Shown here: piece by piece, positions 48,589 to 59,061 of the stretch
Layout of the letters: each line of letters begins with the position of its first letter
Position numbering within the stretch: the stretch's first letter is position 1
Source: Stutzerimonas stutzeri
GTDB taxonomy: Bacteria > Pseudomonadota > Gammaproteobacteria > Pseudomonadales > Pseudomonadaceae
NCBI RefSeq assembly: GCF_024448985.1
Contig: NZ_JAMOII010000012.1
Span: forward strand, 1 to 64,000
DNA length: 64,000 bases
Direction of reading: 5' to 3'
Notes under the pieces: generated by a model
What the model was told of the DNA's origin: nothing
The model's input: only the letters and a program-made list of their open reading frames with translations
Databases searched by the model: none
Position numbers and translations under genes: made by a program

Positions 48589-49656
48589 ATGCACTCAAAG
48601 TCACGCCCCGGTTATCGCCTTGCCGTATTTGCCACGCTACTGGCCGTGGTGGTGGTGCTGCTGGGTGCTTACACGCGCCTGACCCACGCCGGGCTTGGCT
48701 GCCCGGACTGGCCTGGCTGCTATGGGTTTCTCACCGTGCCCATGAGCGAAGACAAACAGAGCCTGGCCGCACTGCGTTTCCCCGAGGCGCCTCTGGAAGT
48801 GCGAAAGGGCTGGAACGAGATGGTCCATCGCTACTTCGCCGGCGCATTGGGGTTGGTGATTCTTGCGCTGGCCGTTCAAGCTGTGCGGCGTCGTGCCGAG
48901 CCCGGTCAACCGGTCAAGCTCCCGCTGTTGCTGCTGGCGGTCGTAATCGCCCAGGCGGCGTTCGGCATGTGGACCGTCACCCTGCAGCTCTGGCCGCAAG
49001 TGGTCACGGCGCATCTATTGGGTGGCTTCGCCACCCTGAGCCTGCTGTTTCTGTTGAGCCTGCGCTTGTCCGGTAGGCAGCCGGCGATCCCGACTGTGGC
49101 GGGCCGGGTCAGAGCGTTAGCGGTGACCGGCATGCTGGCGGTGATCCTCCAAGTGGCGCTCGGTGGCTGGGTCAGCAGCAACTACGCCGCGGTGGCGTGT
49201 ACCGACTTTCCCACCTGTCATGGCGAGTGGTGGCCGACGATGGATTTCATCAATGCCTTCAATCTGACCCATCACGACATCGGCCCGAACTACCTGGGTG
49301 GCATGCTCTACGGCGAGGCGCGCACGGCTATCCATGTCGCTCACCGGCTGGGTGCGCTGACCGTGACGCTCATCCTGCTGGCCCTGAGCTGGCAGCTCTG
49401 GCGTCGCGGACTGTCGCGCCTGGCCGGGTTGCTGCTGGCCGCGCTGGCCCTGCAGATCGGGCTGGGCATCAGTAATGTTCTGTTCAATCTGCCCCTGGCC
49501 GTCGCCGTCGCCCACAACGGCGGCGGGGCGATGCTGCTACTGGTTACCGTGCTGATCAACCTTCGTCTCCTGAGTCACGGCGCTGTCACGGCGCGCGAGC
49601 CTGCGCTTCAGGAGCGCCCAAATACCGCGGGCGGGCTCGACCTGCCCAGCGCTTGA
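48589..49656 (+). CDS. ctaA: Heme A synthase (CtaA/COX15)
   Basis: A 355-residue membrane protein with about eight helices that oxidises the methyl group of heme O to give heme A for the oxidase. LTHAGLGCPDWPGCYGF and VHRYFAGALGLVI are characteristic, with further histidines in HLLGGFATL and HVAHRLGAL acting as heme ligands. A GAGGA ribosome-binding site precedes the ATG. ctaB follows after 16 bases. Confidence 0.95.
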   Translation: MHSKSRPGYRLAVFATLLAVVVVLLGAYTRLTHAGLGCPDWPGCYGFLTVPMSEDKQSLAALRFPEAPLEVRKGWNEMVHRYFAGALGLVILALAVQAVRRRAEPGQPVKLPLLLLAVVIAQAAFGMWTVTLQLWPQVVTAHLLGGFATLSLLFLLSLRLSGRQPAIPTVAGRVRALAVTGMLAVILQVALGGWVSSNYAAVACTDFPTCHGEWWPTMDFINAFNLTHHDIGPNYLGGMLYGEARTAIHVAHRLGALTVTLILLALSWQLWRRGLSRLAGLLLAALALQIGLGISNVLFNLPLAVAVAHNGGGAMLLLVTVLINLRLLSHGAVTAREPALQERPNTAGGLDLPSA

Positions 49657-49672
49657 CCATAAGGAGAACCCC

Positions 49673-50572
49673 ATGGCGACTCTACTCAGCGAACGCGGCG
49701 CCCAGGCCAGCTGGCGCGATTACCTGGAGCTGACCAAGCCGAAGGTGGTGCTGCTGATGCTCATCACCTCCCTGGTGGGCATGTTCCTGGCGACGCGGGC
49801 CGGTGTGCCCTGGACCGTGCTGGTATTCGGCAACCTCGGTATTGCGCTCTGTGCCGGGGGCGCGGCGGCGGTCAATCACGTGGTTGATCGGCGTATCGAT
49901 TCGGTGATGGCGCGCACGCACAAGCGGCCGCTGGCCGAGGGACGGGTATCGCCGGCTGCCGCGCTGTTTTTCGCGTTACTGCTGAGTGTGGCGGGGATGG
50001 TCCTGCTACTGACCTTTACCAACGCGCTGGCGGCCTGGCTGACGCTGGCCTCGCTGGTCGGCTATGCGGTCATCTACACCGGCTTTCTCAAACGGGCAAC
50101 GCCCCAGAACATCGTCATCGGCGGGCTCGCTGGCGCTGCGCCGCCGCTGCTCGGCTGGGTCGCGGTGACCGGGCAGGTGACGGCGGAGCCGTTGCTACTG
50201 GTGCTGATCATCTTCGCCTGGACGCCGCCGCATTTCTGGGCGCTGGCGATCCACCGCAAGGATGAATACGCCAAGGTCAATGTGCCCATGCTGCCGGTGA
50301 CCCACGGCGAGCACTACACCAAGGTACACATCCTGCTCTACACCGCGGTCCTGCTGGCAGTGAGCTTCATGCCGTTCGCCATTCACATGAGCGGTCCGCT
50401 GTACCTCGCGGCAGCCGCGCTGCTGGGCGCGCGATTCCTGTTCTGGACCATCGTGCTCTATCGCGACAGCCGCCCCCATGCGGCGATCAAAACCTTCAAA
50501 TTCAGCATCTGGTACCTGTTCGCGCTGTTCATCGCACTGCTGGTTGATCATTATCTGCTGCTCAACATCTGA
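49673..50572 (+). CDS. ctaB: Protoheme IX farnesyltransferase (heme O synthase)
   Basis: A 299-residue membrane prenyltransferase of the UbiA superfamily that adds a farnesyl group to heme B. The aspartate-rich motif NHVVDRRIDSVMARTHKRPL lies near residues 65-84. A second conserved segment, HFWALAIHRKDEYAKVNVPMLPVTHG, follows. An AAGGAG ribosome-binding site supports the start. It works directly before CtaA in heme A synthesis. Confidence 0.96.
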   Translation: MATLLSERGAQASWRDYLELTKPKVVLLMLITSLVGMFLATRAGVPWTVLVFGNLGIALCAGGAAAVNHVVDRRIDSVMARTHKRPLAEGRVSPAAALFFALLLSVAGMVLLLTFTNALAAWLTLASLVGYAVIYTGFLKRATPQNIVIGGLAGAAPPLLGWVAVTGQVTAEPLLLVLIIFAWTPPHFWALAIHRKDEYAKVNVPMLPVTHGEHYTKVHILLYTAVLLAVSFMPFAIHMSGPLYLAAAALLGARFLFWTIVLYRDSRPHAAIKTFKFSIWYLFALFIALLVDHYLLLNI

Positions 50573-50592
50573 GCCGCTCGACAAGGAACCCC

Positions 50593-51225
50593 ATGACCCG
50601 CATCCAGAAAACCGTATTCGTTCTCGTCGCGCTGGTCGCGCTGGTCATCGGCCTGACGGTTTCCAAAGTGCTCAATACCGAGCGCCAGCTCGATACTGCC
50701 GAGCTGTTGGATGCGGGCATCGTGCTCCTGCCCCAAGGCCGCGGCATGCCGGAACTGACGCTGACCAACCAGGACGGCGAATCGGTGTCGCTGCAGCAAC
50801 TGGAAGGGCAGTGGAACCTGCTGTTTTTTGGCTACACCTTTTGCCCGGATATCTGCCCGGCTACGCTGGCCGAACTGCGGCAACTGCGCGGTATGCTTTC
50901 GGAGGAGACGCGCCAACGGATGCAGCCGATCCTGGTTAGCGTCGACCCCGAGCGCGATACGCCGGAGCAGCTGAAAACCTATCTCGATTATTTCGATGCA
51001 GGATTCATCGGCCTGACCGGGCCGCTGGATAACATCCAGACGCTTGCCAACGCCGCCGGCGTGCCCTTCATTCCGGGCGATACCTCGAAAGAAAACTACA
51101 CCGTCGACCACGGCGGCAATCTCGCGCTGATCGGCCCTGATGGCCGCCTGCGTGGCTTCATCCGCGCGCCGATGCGTACCCAGAAGCTTGCGGAGCAATT
51201 GCCAATGGTACTGGCGCTGGAGTAA
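50593..51225 (+). CDS. SCO-family copper chaperone
   Basis: A 210-residue membrane-anchored thioredoxin-fold protein. The copper-binding CPDIC (C-x3-C) lies in FFGYTFCPDICPATLAEL, with the third ligand His in TVDHGGNLALIGPDG. SCO proteins deliver copper to the CuA site of subunit II. It ends the run of oxidase assembly genes, 20 bases after ctaB. Confidence 0.95.
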   Translation: MTRIQKTVFVLVALVALVIGLTVSKVLNTERQLDTAELLDAGIVLLPQGRGMPELTLTNQDGESVSLQQLEGQWNLLFFGYTFCPDICPATLAELRQLRGMLSEETRQRMQPILVSVDPERDTPEQLKTYLDYFDAGFIGLTGPLDNIQTLANAAGVPFIPGDTSKENYTVDHGGNLALIGPDGRLRGFIRAPMRTQKLAEQLPMVLALE

Positions 51226-51267
51226 GCACCTTGGGCCGCCCGGCCCGCTCTAGAACGAAACCCTGCC

Positions 51268-51290
51268 GTAGGGCCGAACTTGTTACGGCC
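51268..51290 (+). repeat. REP element, family B, single
   Basis: GTAGGGCCGAACTTGTTACGG, with one mismatch in the palindrome, between the convergent SCO and metQ genes. Confidence 0.7.
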
Positions 51291-51297
51291 ATGAACG

Positions 51298-51324
51298 ACG
51301 AACCCCGCACGCGGCGGGGTTCGT
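51298..51324. terminator. Bidirectional hairpin between SCO and metQ
   Basis: A perfect eleven-base stem ACGAACCCCGC/GCGGGGTTCGT between two convergent genes. T-tracts are short, so efficiency is uncertain. Confidence 0.6.
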
Positions 51325-51341
51325 TGTCAGCTCGGAAAGAA

Positions 51342-52115
51342 TCAGAAGGCGGGAACGACCGCGCCCTGGTACTTCTCTTCGATGAACTTGCGGACCTCTT
51401 CGCTATGCAGTGCGGCAGCCAGCTTCTGCATGGCGGCGCTGTCCTTGTTGTCCGGGCGGGCAACAAGAATGTTCACGTAGGGCGAGTCGCTGCCTTCGAT
51501 CATCAGGGCATCTTCGGTGGGGTTGAGCTTGGCTTCCAGCGCGTAGTTGGTGTTGATCAGCGCCAGATCGACCTGGGTTAGCACGCGCGGCAGGGTCGCG
51601 GCTTCCAGTTCGCGGACCTTGATGTTCTTCGGGTTCTCGGCGATGTCCTTCGGCGTGGCGGTGATGCCGGCGCCTTCTTCAAGGGTGATCACGCCGGCTT
51701 TGGCCAGTAGCAGCAGCGCACGGCCGCCATTGGTGGCATCGTTGGGGATGACCACGTTGGCGCCTTTCGGCAGTTCGTCCAGTGATTTCAGCTTGCTGGA
51801 ATAAGCGCCGAAGGGCTCGATATGCACACCGGCTACGCTGACCAGCTCGGTGCCCTTGCCCTTGTTGAACTCATCCAGGTACGGCTGATGCTGAAAGAAG
51901 TTCGCGTCCAGGCGCTTCTCGGCGACCTGGATATTCGGCTGCACGTAGTCGGTGAAGACCTTGATCTTCAGATCGACGCCCTGCTCGGCCAGCTGGGGTT
52001 TGATGAATTCGAGGATTTCCGCGTGCGGGACGGCGGTCGCGGCGACGTTCAGTTCGTCGGCAGCCTGGGCGGAGAAGGCCGCGACGGCGGCGAAAGCGGC
52101 AAGCAGTTTTTTCAT
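51342..52115 (-). CDS. metQ: D-methionine-binding protein MetQ
   Basis: A 257-residue periplasmic solute-binding protein of the NlpA family. The signal peptide MKKLLAAFAAVAAFSAQAA is of the Sec type and lacks a lipobox cysteine, so the protein appears soluble, unlike E. coli MetQ. PHAEILEFIKPQLAEQG, LDANFFQHQPYLDEFNKGKG and VIPNDATNGGRALLLL are family signatures. It hands methionine to MetNI. It is the third gene of the metNIQ operon. Confidence 0.94.
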   Translation of the reverse strand: MKKLLAAFAAVAAFSAQAADELNVAATAVPHAEILEFIKPQLAEQGVDLKIKVFTDYVQPNIQVAEKRLDANFFQHQPYLDEFNKGKGTELVSVAGVHIEPFGAYSSKLKSLDELPKGANVVIPNDATNGGRALLLLAKAGVITLEEGAGITATPKDIAENPKNIKVRELEAATLPRVLTQVDLALINTNYALEAKLNPTEDALMIEGSDSPYVNILVARPDNKDSAAMQKLAAALHSEEVRKFIEEKYQGAVVPAF

Positions 52116-52173
52116 CGTTTGGTTCCTTCAGAAGGTGAGCGGGTTGCGATGGTTCGCTCGCCCTGGTTGCGGT

Positions 52174-52839
52174 TCATTTGCGTGAAAAATGGATAACCAG
52201 CTTGTCGCCGACGCTCTGCAGCACCTGCACCAGTACCAGCAGCAGGACTACAGTGACGACCATCACATCGGTCTGGAAGCGCTGGTAGCCGAAGCGGATC
52301 GCCAGGTCGCCGAGACCGCCGGCCCCTACCACACCGGCCATCGCGGTATAGGACACGAGGGTGATGGCGGTGACGGTGATAGCCGCGATGATGCCCGGCC
52401 GCGCCTCCGGCAGCAATGTGCTGAAGATGATCTGTCGCGTGGTGGCACCCATCGCCTGGGTCGCCTCGATGATGCCGCGGTCCACCTCGCGCAGGGCGGT
52501 TTCTACTAGCCGCGCGAAGAAGGGTGCGGCGCCCACCACCAGCGGCGGGATGGCACCGGCCACGCCCAGCGAGGTGCCGGTCAGCAGCACGGTGAAGGGA
52601 ATCATCACGATCAGCAGAATGATGAACGGCAGCGAGCGCAGCACGTTGACCACGAACGACAGCAGGGCATACAGCGGGCCGTTCTCAAACAATTGGCGCG
52701 GCCCGCTGAGAAACAGCAGCACGCCCAGCGGCAGGCCGAGCAGGATGGTGAACAGCAGCGAGCCGCCGAGCATCAGCAGGGTGTCGAGCGTCGCCAGCCA
52801 GATTTCGTACCAATCCACATTCGTGAAAAGAGCATCCAT
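52174..52839 (-). CDS. metI: Methionine ABC transporter permease
   Basis: A 221-residue membrane protein with five to six helices. The EAA loop that docks on the ATPase is EATQAMGATTRQIIFSTLLPEARPGI. Its ATG shares one base with the metN stop. It works with MetN and MetQ to import methionine. Confidence 0.95.
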   Translation of the reverse strand: MDALFTNVDWYEIWLATLDTLLMLGGSLLFTILLGLPLGVLLFLSGPRQLFENGPLYALLSFVVNVLRSLPFIILLIVMIPFTVLLTGTSLGVAGAIPPLVVGAAPFFARLVETALREVDRGIIEATQAMGATTRQIIFSTLLPEARPGIIAAITVTAITLVSYTAMAGVVGAGGLGDLAIRFGYQRFQTDVMVVTVVLLLVLVQVLQSVGDKLVIHFSRK

Positions 52840-53846
52840 CAGCGCAGCACCTCCACGTGAACATCGGCGCTATCGAAGCGGGACAGGGCGGCTTGCATGT
52901 CGCCGCCGGTGAGTGCCAGCGTCAGCTGGCCGTAGGGGGTGTCCTTGATGCGGTCGATGCGCCCCGAGAGGATGCTGAAATCGACGCCCGTCTCGCGCGC
53001 CACGGTGCCCAGCAGTGGCTGGTAGGTCGACTCGCCCTGAAAGGTCAGGCGCAGGATGCGGCCCGGCACGTGGGCGAAGTCGTCGCGCTGCTCACCCTCA
53101 TCCACCGCCTCGTCTTCCAGTACGAAGCGCTGGGTAGTCCCATGCTGCGGATGCAGGAACACATCGGTCACCGGGCCCTGCTCGACGATCACACCGCCAT
53201 CCATCACCGCCACGCGGTCGCAGACCCGGCGGATCACATCCATCTCATGGGTGATCAGCACGATGGTGAGGTTCAGCTCGCGGTTGATCTCCGCCAACAG
53301 CTGTAGCACCTGCGCGGTGGTCTGCGGATCGAGGGCGCTGGTGGCCTCGTCGCAGAGCAGAATGTCCGGTTCGGTGGCTAGTGCGCGGGCGATGCCGACG
53401 CGCTGCTTCTGCCCACCGGACAGCTGCGCGGGGTATTTGCGTGCATGATCCTTTAGGCCGACCCGGTCGAGTAGGGCGGCTACGCGGCGTTCGATATCGC
53501 CTTTCGAGTAAGTGCCGGCCAGGCGCAGCGGCATGGCGACATTGTCGGCCACGGTCTTAGACATCAGCAGATTGAAGTGCTGGAAGATCATCCCGACGCG
53601 CTGGCGGAAGCGCCGCAGGCCGTCGGCGTTCAGTGCGGTGACGTCCTCGCCGTTGACCAAAATGCGCCCGCCGGAAGGTTCTTCCAGCCGGTTGATCAGA
53701 CGCAGCAGGGTGCTTTTGCCGGCGCCGGAGTGGCCGATCAGGCCGAACACTTCGCCGGCTTCGATTCGGAAGCTCGTCGGCTGCAGCGCCATCACGTCGC
53801 GACTGGCGACGCGATAGGTCTTGTGGACGTCATAGAATTCGATCAC
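52839..53846 (-). CDS. metN: Methionine ABC transporter ATP-binding protein
   Basis: A 335-residue ATPase. Walker [10 protein letters not shown], the LSGGQKQR signature and Walker [13 protein letters not shown] are intact. The C-terminal ACT-like (NIL) regulatory domain, from about residue 265, lets methionine inhibit transport. The start is taken as GTG 53846 ([19 protein letters not shown]), the conserved N-terminus; the frame continues upstream for 39 basic, non-conserved codons. Confidence 0.94.
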   Translation of the reverse strand: MIEFYDVHKTYRVASRDVMALQPTSFRIEAGEVFGLIGHSGAGKSTLLRLINRLEEPSGGRILVNGEDVTALNADGLRRFRQRVGMIFQHFNLLMSKTVADNVAMPLRLAGTYSKGDIERRVAALLDRVGLKDHARKYPAQLSGGQKQRVGIARALATEPDILLCDEATSALDPQTTAQVLQLLAEINRELNLTIVLITHEMDVIRRVCDRVAVMDGGVIVEQGPVTDVFLHPQHGTTQRFVLEDEAVDEGEQRDDFAHVPGRILRLTFQGESTYQPLLGTVARETGVDFSILSGRIDRIKDTPYGQLTLALTGGDMQAALSRFDSADVHVEVLR

Positions 53847-54112
53847 GGGCGAACCTGTAGATAGGGTCGATACCGGCAGCATCGGCCGGCAAAAGATCGG
53901 CATTCTACCGCATCCGGCGCGCAGGCTCAGCCGCCGGACGGCACGGCTGTCGGCGCCGATCATTGCGACCTCCTATCGCCATCATTAGAAAAGCAAATTA
54001 GCGCAAGACCGACCTTGTACACGTCGCGGCTGTCAGTTTACCGAGCGCCGTGGAAAAGCCGGGTCAAGCAGACGGTCCGCCACGGCTTGCGCAACCCATT
54101 GCGAGGCCCTCC

Positions 54113-56248
54113 ATGACCGACATCAAAGCCCCACGTAACGAAATAGCCGGCACTGATACGCCGGACCGCGCCAACCGCAACGCCAAGCTCGACCAGTTGG
54201 AAAGCTTCCGTTCCGATGCCACCGGACAGGCGCTGACCACTAATCAGGGCGTGAAGATTGCTGACAACCAGAACACCCTCCGTGCTGGCGACCGTGGCCC
54301 CTCGCTGCTCGAAGATTTCATCATGCGCGAGAAGCTCACCCACTTCGACCACGAGCGCATTCCCGAGCGCATCGTTCACGCGCGCGGCTCGGCGGCCCAT
54401 GGCGTGTTCGTCAGCTACGGCGACCATAGCTGGCTGACCAAGGCCTCGTTCCTCGCCGCCGAAGGCAAGGAAACCCCGGTATTTGCGCGTTTCTCCACGG
54501 TGCAGGGTTCGCGCGGCTCCGCGGACACGGTGCGCGATGTGCGCGGTTTTGCCACCAAGTTCTACACCGACGAAGGCAACTTCGATCTGGTCGGTAACAA
54601 CATGCCGGTGTTCTTCATTCAGGACGCGATCAAATTCCCGGACTTCGTGCATGCGGTCAAACCCGAGCCACACAACGAAATCCCGCAGGCGCAATCGGCC
54701 CATGACACCTTCTGGGATTTCGTCTCGTTGACGCCGGAATCGGCGCATATGGTGCTCTGGACTATGTCCGACCGCGCCATTCCGCGTAGCTACCGGGCGA
54801 TGGAGGGCTTCGGCGTACACACCTTCCGCCTGATCAATGCCGAGGGGGTCTCCCGCTTCGTCAAGTTCCACTGGAAGCCGGTGGCCGGCGCGTTCTCACT
54901 GGTCTGGGACGAGACACTGAAGATCGCTGGCAAGGACCCGGACTTCAACCGCCGCGACATGTGGGAATCCATCGAGAGCGGCGACCCCTTCGAATGGGAA
55001 CTGGGGGTGCAGGTGGTCGAGGAAGCCGACGAGCACAGCTTCGATTTCGATCTGCTCGACCCGACCAAGATCATCCCGGAGGAGCTGGTGCCGGTGCAGA
55101 AGCTCGGCAAGATGACGCTTAATCGCAACCCGGACAACTTCTTCGCCGAGACCGAGCAGGCAGCCTTCCACATCGGTCACATCGTGCCGGGCATAGATTT
55201 CACCAACGACCCGCTGCTGCAGGGCCGGCTGTTCTCTTACACCGACACTCAGCTGCTGCGCCTGGGCGGCCCGAACTTCCACGAGATTCCGATCAACCGG
55301 CCGCTGTGCCCGCTGCACAACAATCAGCGCGATGCGTTCCATCGACAAGCCATCCACAAGGGTCGCGCGAACTACGAGCCCAACTCCATTGATGGTGGCT
55401 GGCCCAAGGAAACCCCGCCAGGGGCGCAGGGCGGCGGCTTCGAGAGTTATCCGGAGCGCGTCGAAGGGCACAAGATTCGCAACCGCAGCGCGTCGTTCGG
55501 CGACCATTTCTCACAGGCCACGCTGTTCTGGAACAGCATGAGCGAGCCGGAGAAGGAGCATATCATCGGCGCCTACACCTTCGAGCTGGGCAAGGTGGAG
55601 CGGGTGTTCATCCGCGAGCGGCAGGTCAATGAGATTCTCGCCAATATCGACCTGGAACTGGCCCGCCGCGTGGCGGAAAACCTCGGTCTGCCGGCACCGA
55701 GCGCACCCAGCGTAGCGAAGAAGGATCCGGCGACGCCGAGTTCGCCAGCGCTGAGCCTGATGAACCATGCGCCGGGCAATATCAAGTCGCGCAAGGTGGC
55801 GATCCTCGTGGCCAACGGTGTCGATGGCGCGGCCATCGACGCGTTCAAGGCCAAACTCGCCGAAGAGGGCGCCTTCGCCAAACTGATCGGCCCGTCGCCG
55901 GCACCGGTAAAGACCGCTGAAGGCAAAGTGCTGGTGATCGATGCGGCCATGGACGGCATGCCGTCTGTGATGTTCGACGCCGTGTTCGTACCCGGCGGGG
56001 CGGACGCGGCAGCGGCCATGGCCCAGTCCGGCGAGGCCAGGCACTACCTGCTGGAGGCCTACAAGCACCTCAAGCCAGTCGTCGTGCTCGGCGCGGCGCG
56101 TCCGCTGCTGGCGTCGCTGAACCTCATGCCCGACGCCGGTCTGCTGGAAGGCGATGACGTCGATGCGGTATTCAGCAGCTTCGCCCAGGCCCTCGGCCAG
56201 CACCGCGTCTGGGCACGCGAGGCGGCAGCCAAGGCGGTGCCGGCGTAA
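54113..56248 (+). CDS. katE: Large-subunit catalase HPII type
   Basis: A 711-residue clade II catalase that breaks down hydrogen peroxide. The active-site histidine is H89 in [14 protein letters not shown]; the heme-ligand tyrosine lies in [16 protein letters not shown]-terminal flavodoxin/DJ-1-like domain (about residues 560-711) follows after a Pro/Ser linker, as in HPII. GAGG before the ATG supports the start. It is monocistronic, divergent from metN, and ends before a REP pair. Confidence 0.96.
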   Translation: MTDIKAPRNEIAGTDTPDRANRNAKLDQLESFRSDATGQALTTNQGVKIADNQNTLRAGDRGPSLLEDFIMREKLTHFDHERIPERIVHARGSAAHGVFVSYGDHSWLTKASFLAAEGKETPVFARFSTVQGSRGSADTVRDVRGFATKFYTDEGNFDLVGNNMPVFFIQDAIKFPDFVHAVKPEPHNEIPQAQSAHDTFWDFVSLTPESAHMVLWTMSDRAIPRSYRAMEGFGVHTFRLINAEGVSRFVKFHWKPVAGAFSLVWDETLKIAGKDPDFNRRDMWESIESGDPFEWELGVQVVEEADEHSFDFDLLDPTKIIPEELVPVQKLGKMTLNRNPDNFFAETEQAAFHIGHIVPGIDFTNDPLLQGRLFSYTDTQLLRLGGPNFHEIPINRPLCPLHNNQRDAFHRQAIHKGRANYEPNSIDGGWPKETPPGAQGGGFESYPERVEGHKIRNRSASFGDHFSQATLFWNSMSEPEKEHIIGAYTFELGKVERVFIRERQVNEILANIDLELARRVAENLGLPAPSAPSVAKKDPATPSSPALSLMNHAPGNIKSRKVAILVANGVDGAAIDAFKAKLAEEGAFAKLIGPSPAPVKTAEGKVLVIDAAMDGMPSVMFDAVFVPGGADAAAAMAQSGEARHYLLEAYKHLKPVVVLGAARPLLASLNLMPDAGLLEGDDVDAVFSSFAQALGQHRVWAREAAAKAVPA

Positions 56249-56321
56249 AGGTGGGCGTAGCGTAGATGGCCGAAGTCATCCACGCGGGGCCAGGCACGTC
56301 GCATGGCGTGGCACCGGTGGT

Positions 56322-56412
56322 GGTGGGCTGAAGCCCACCCTACGGGTCCAATCGAGTCGCTTACCGGCGCGGTTGTACAGGTCTCAACCGTAGGGTGGGC
56401 TTCAGCCCACCG
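56322..56412. repeat. REP pair, family A
   Basis: A minus-strand unit at 56322-56343 and a plus-strand unit at 56390-56412, heads facing each other, between the convergent katE and YgjP-like genes. Confidence 0.85.
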
Positions 56413-56480
56413 CGGCGAGTTTGCTGCCTGATCGCAGGGCCCACGCTCGAATGTGGGCTCCGCTTTCGGCCGGCTCGACG

Positions 56481-56978
56481 TCAGTTGTCCTGCAGCTCGC
56501 GCCAATGCAGGTACAGCCGCAGATCGAACTCGATCTGGCCATAGCCCGGCAGCATGTGTTCGCAGAGCTTGTAAAAGGCGCGGTTGTGCTCGGATTCGCG
56601 CAGATGCGCCAGTTCGTGGACGACGATCATCTTCAGGAATTCCGGTGCCGCGTCCCGAAACAGCGAGGCGACCCGGATTTCCTTCTTCGCTTTCAGCTTG
56701 CCGCCCTGCACGCGTGACACAGCAGTATGCAAGCCCAGGGCACGGTGGGTGAGGTCGAGGCGATTGTCATAGAGCACCTTGTCGATCGGCGGCGCGCTTT
56801 TCAGGTGATCCTGCTTCAGGCGCTGCACATAGCCGTACAACGCCTTGTCGCTCTGGTGTTCATGGCGGCCCGGGTAGCGGCGCTGTAGATAGTCGCCCAG
56901 ACGCTGTTCGGCGATCAGCTGGCGGACCTGCTCCAATAGCGGCTCGGGATAGCCGCGCAGGTATTTCAGATCAGTCAT
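56481..56978 (-). CDS. YgjP/DUF45-type metallopeptidase
   Basis: A 165-residue soluble protein of the M48-like YgjP group. The zinc motif is HELAHLRESEHNRAFY, an HExxH followed by the third ligand HNRAF pattern. The long N-terminal helix includes RYLRGYPEPLLEQVRQLI. The substrate is unknown. It starts six bases after znuB and is probably the last gene of the zur operon. Confidence 0.85.
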   Translation of the reverse strand: MTDLKYLRGYPEPLLEQVRQLIAEQRLGDYLQRRYPGRHEHQSDKALYGYVQRLKQDHLKSAPPIDKVLYDNRLDLTHRALGLHTAVSRVQGGKLKAKKEIRVASLFRDAAPEFLKMIVVHELAHLRESEHNRAFYKLCEHMLPGYGQIEFDLRLYLHWRELQDN

Positions 56979-56984
56979 GGCCGT

Positions 56985-57770
56985 TCAATTGCGCTTGCGC
57001 CAGGCGAAGCTGAGCAGGAACAGCGCGGCGGCGCTGACGACGATCGAGGGCCCAGCTGGCGTGTCCTGATACCAGGACAGCGACAGTCCGAAGCAGACCG
57101 CCAGCAGGCCCAGCAGGCTTGCGCCCAGGGCCATCTGCTCCGGCGTGCGGGCGTGGCGCTGGGCCGCGGCGGCCGGGATGATCAGCAGGGAGGTGATCAA
57201 CAGCACGCCGACGATCTTCATCGCCACGGCGATCACCATGGCGATCAGCAGCATCAGTGCCAGGCGGATGGCCGCGACGGGCAGGCCTTCCACCTTCGCC
57301 AGCTCCTCGTGCACCGTCACTGCCAACAGCGGACGCCACAGCGGGATCAGCACCAGCAGCACCAGCGCGCTACCGCCTGCGATCCAGGCCAGATCGGTCG
57401 GGCCCACGGCCAACAGGTCGCCGAACAGGTAGCCCATCAGGTCGATGCGCACATCCTGCATGAAACTCAGCGAGACCAGCCCGAGCGACAAGGTGCTGTG
57501 CGCGAGGATGCCGAGCAGGGTGTCGGAAGCCAGTGGCTGGCGCTGTTGCAGGGTCACCAGCAACACCGCCAGCAGCACGCAGCAAACGACGACCGCGAGG
57601 GTCAGGTTGACCTCCAGCATCAGTCCCAGCGCCACGCCGAGCAGCGCGGAATGGGACAGCGTATCGCCGAAATAGGCCATGCGCCGCCAGACCACGAAGG
57701 AGCCGAGTGGGCCGGCGACCAGTGCCAGGGCGAGGCCGGCGAGCAAGGCGTTGAGGAGAAAGTCGGGCAT
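56985..57770 (-). CDS. znuB: Zinc ABC transporter permease
   Basis: A 261-residue permease of the ABC-3 type with about eight helices, including MAYFGDTLSHSALLGVALGLML and ALMLLIAMVIAVAMKIVGVLLITSLLIIPAAAA. It passes zinc brought by ZnuA across the inner membrane. It lies six bases after znuC. Confidence 0.95.
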   Translation of the reverse strand: MPDFLLNALLAGLALALVAGPLGSFVVWRRMAYFGDTLSHSALLGVALGLMLEVNLTLAVVVCCVLLAVLLVTLQQRQPLASDTLLGILAHSTLSLGLVSLSFMQDVRIDLMGYLFGDLLAVGPTDLAWIAGGSALVLLVLIPLWRPLLAVTVHEELAKVEGLPVAAIRLALMLLIAMVIAVAMKIVGVLLITSLLIIPAAAAQRHARTPEQMALGASLLGLLAVCFGLSLSWYQDTPAGPSIVVSAAALFLLSFAWRKRN

Positions 57771-57776
57771 CGTTGG

Positions 57777-58543
<767 letters not shown>

Positions 58544-58547
<4 letters not shown>

Positions 58548-59029
58548 GCCGCACTCCGGCAGGTCGCGCAAAGACCGACCACTTCAACGGTCTGGCCTTC
58601 GACCTGGAAATTCACGCTGTGCGCAGCCTGATTGATGGCTTCGCTGACGATCGATTGTTCCAACTCGATCGCAGTGTGGCAGTTGCGGCAAATCAGAAAT
58701 TGTCCCTGATGCGGATGTTCAGGGTGATTGCAGCCGATGAAGGCGTTGAGCGATGCGATGCGATGTACCAGGCCGTTTTCCAGCAGAAAGTCCAGCGCAC
58801 GGTAGACGGTCGGCGGCGCGGCACGGCGGCCGTCCTGCTCGGTCAGCGCACCGAGAATGTCGTAAGCGCCGAGCGGCTTGTGGCTTTGCCAGACCAATTC
58901 CAATACACGCTTGCGTAGCGCAGTCAGGCGCACTCCGGCGCGGGCGCAAAGGGCATCGGCTTCGGCCAGCGCACTACTGACGCAGTGTTCATGGTTATGG
59001 GGAGTGCAGGCCAGCGGAGTATTAGGCAT
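58544..59029 (-). CDS. zur: Zinc uptake regulator Zur
   Basis: A 161-residue Fur-family repressor. An N-terminal winged helix ([24 protein letters not shown]) precedes a dimerisation domain with the CRNCH and CATC cysteine pairs that bind structural zinc. With zinc bound, Zur shuts off znuA and its own operon. It heads zur-znuC-znuB-ygjP, divergent from znuA with only 32 bases between. Confidence 0.94.
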
Positions 59030-59061
59030 GAGCGGCGACGAGATGTTGGAGAGACGTTATT

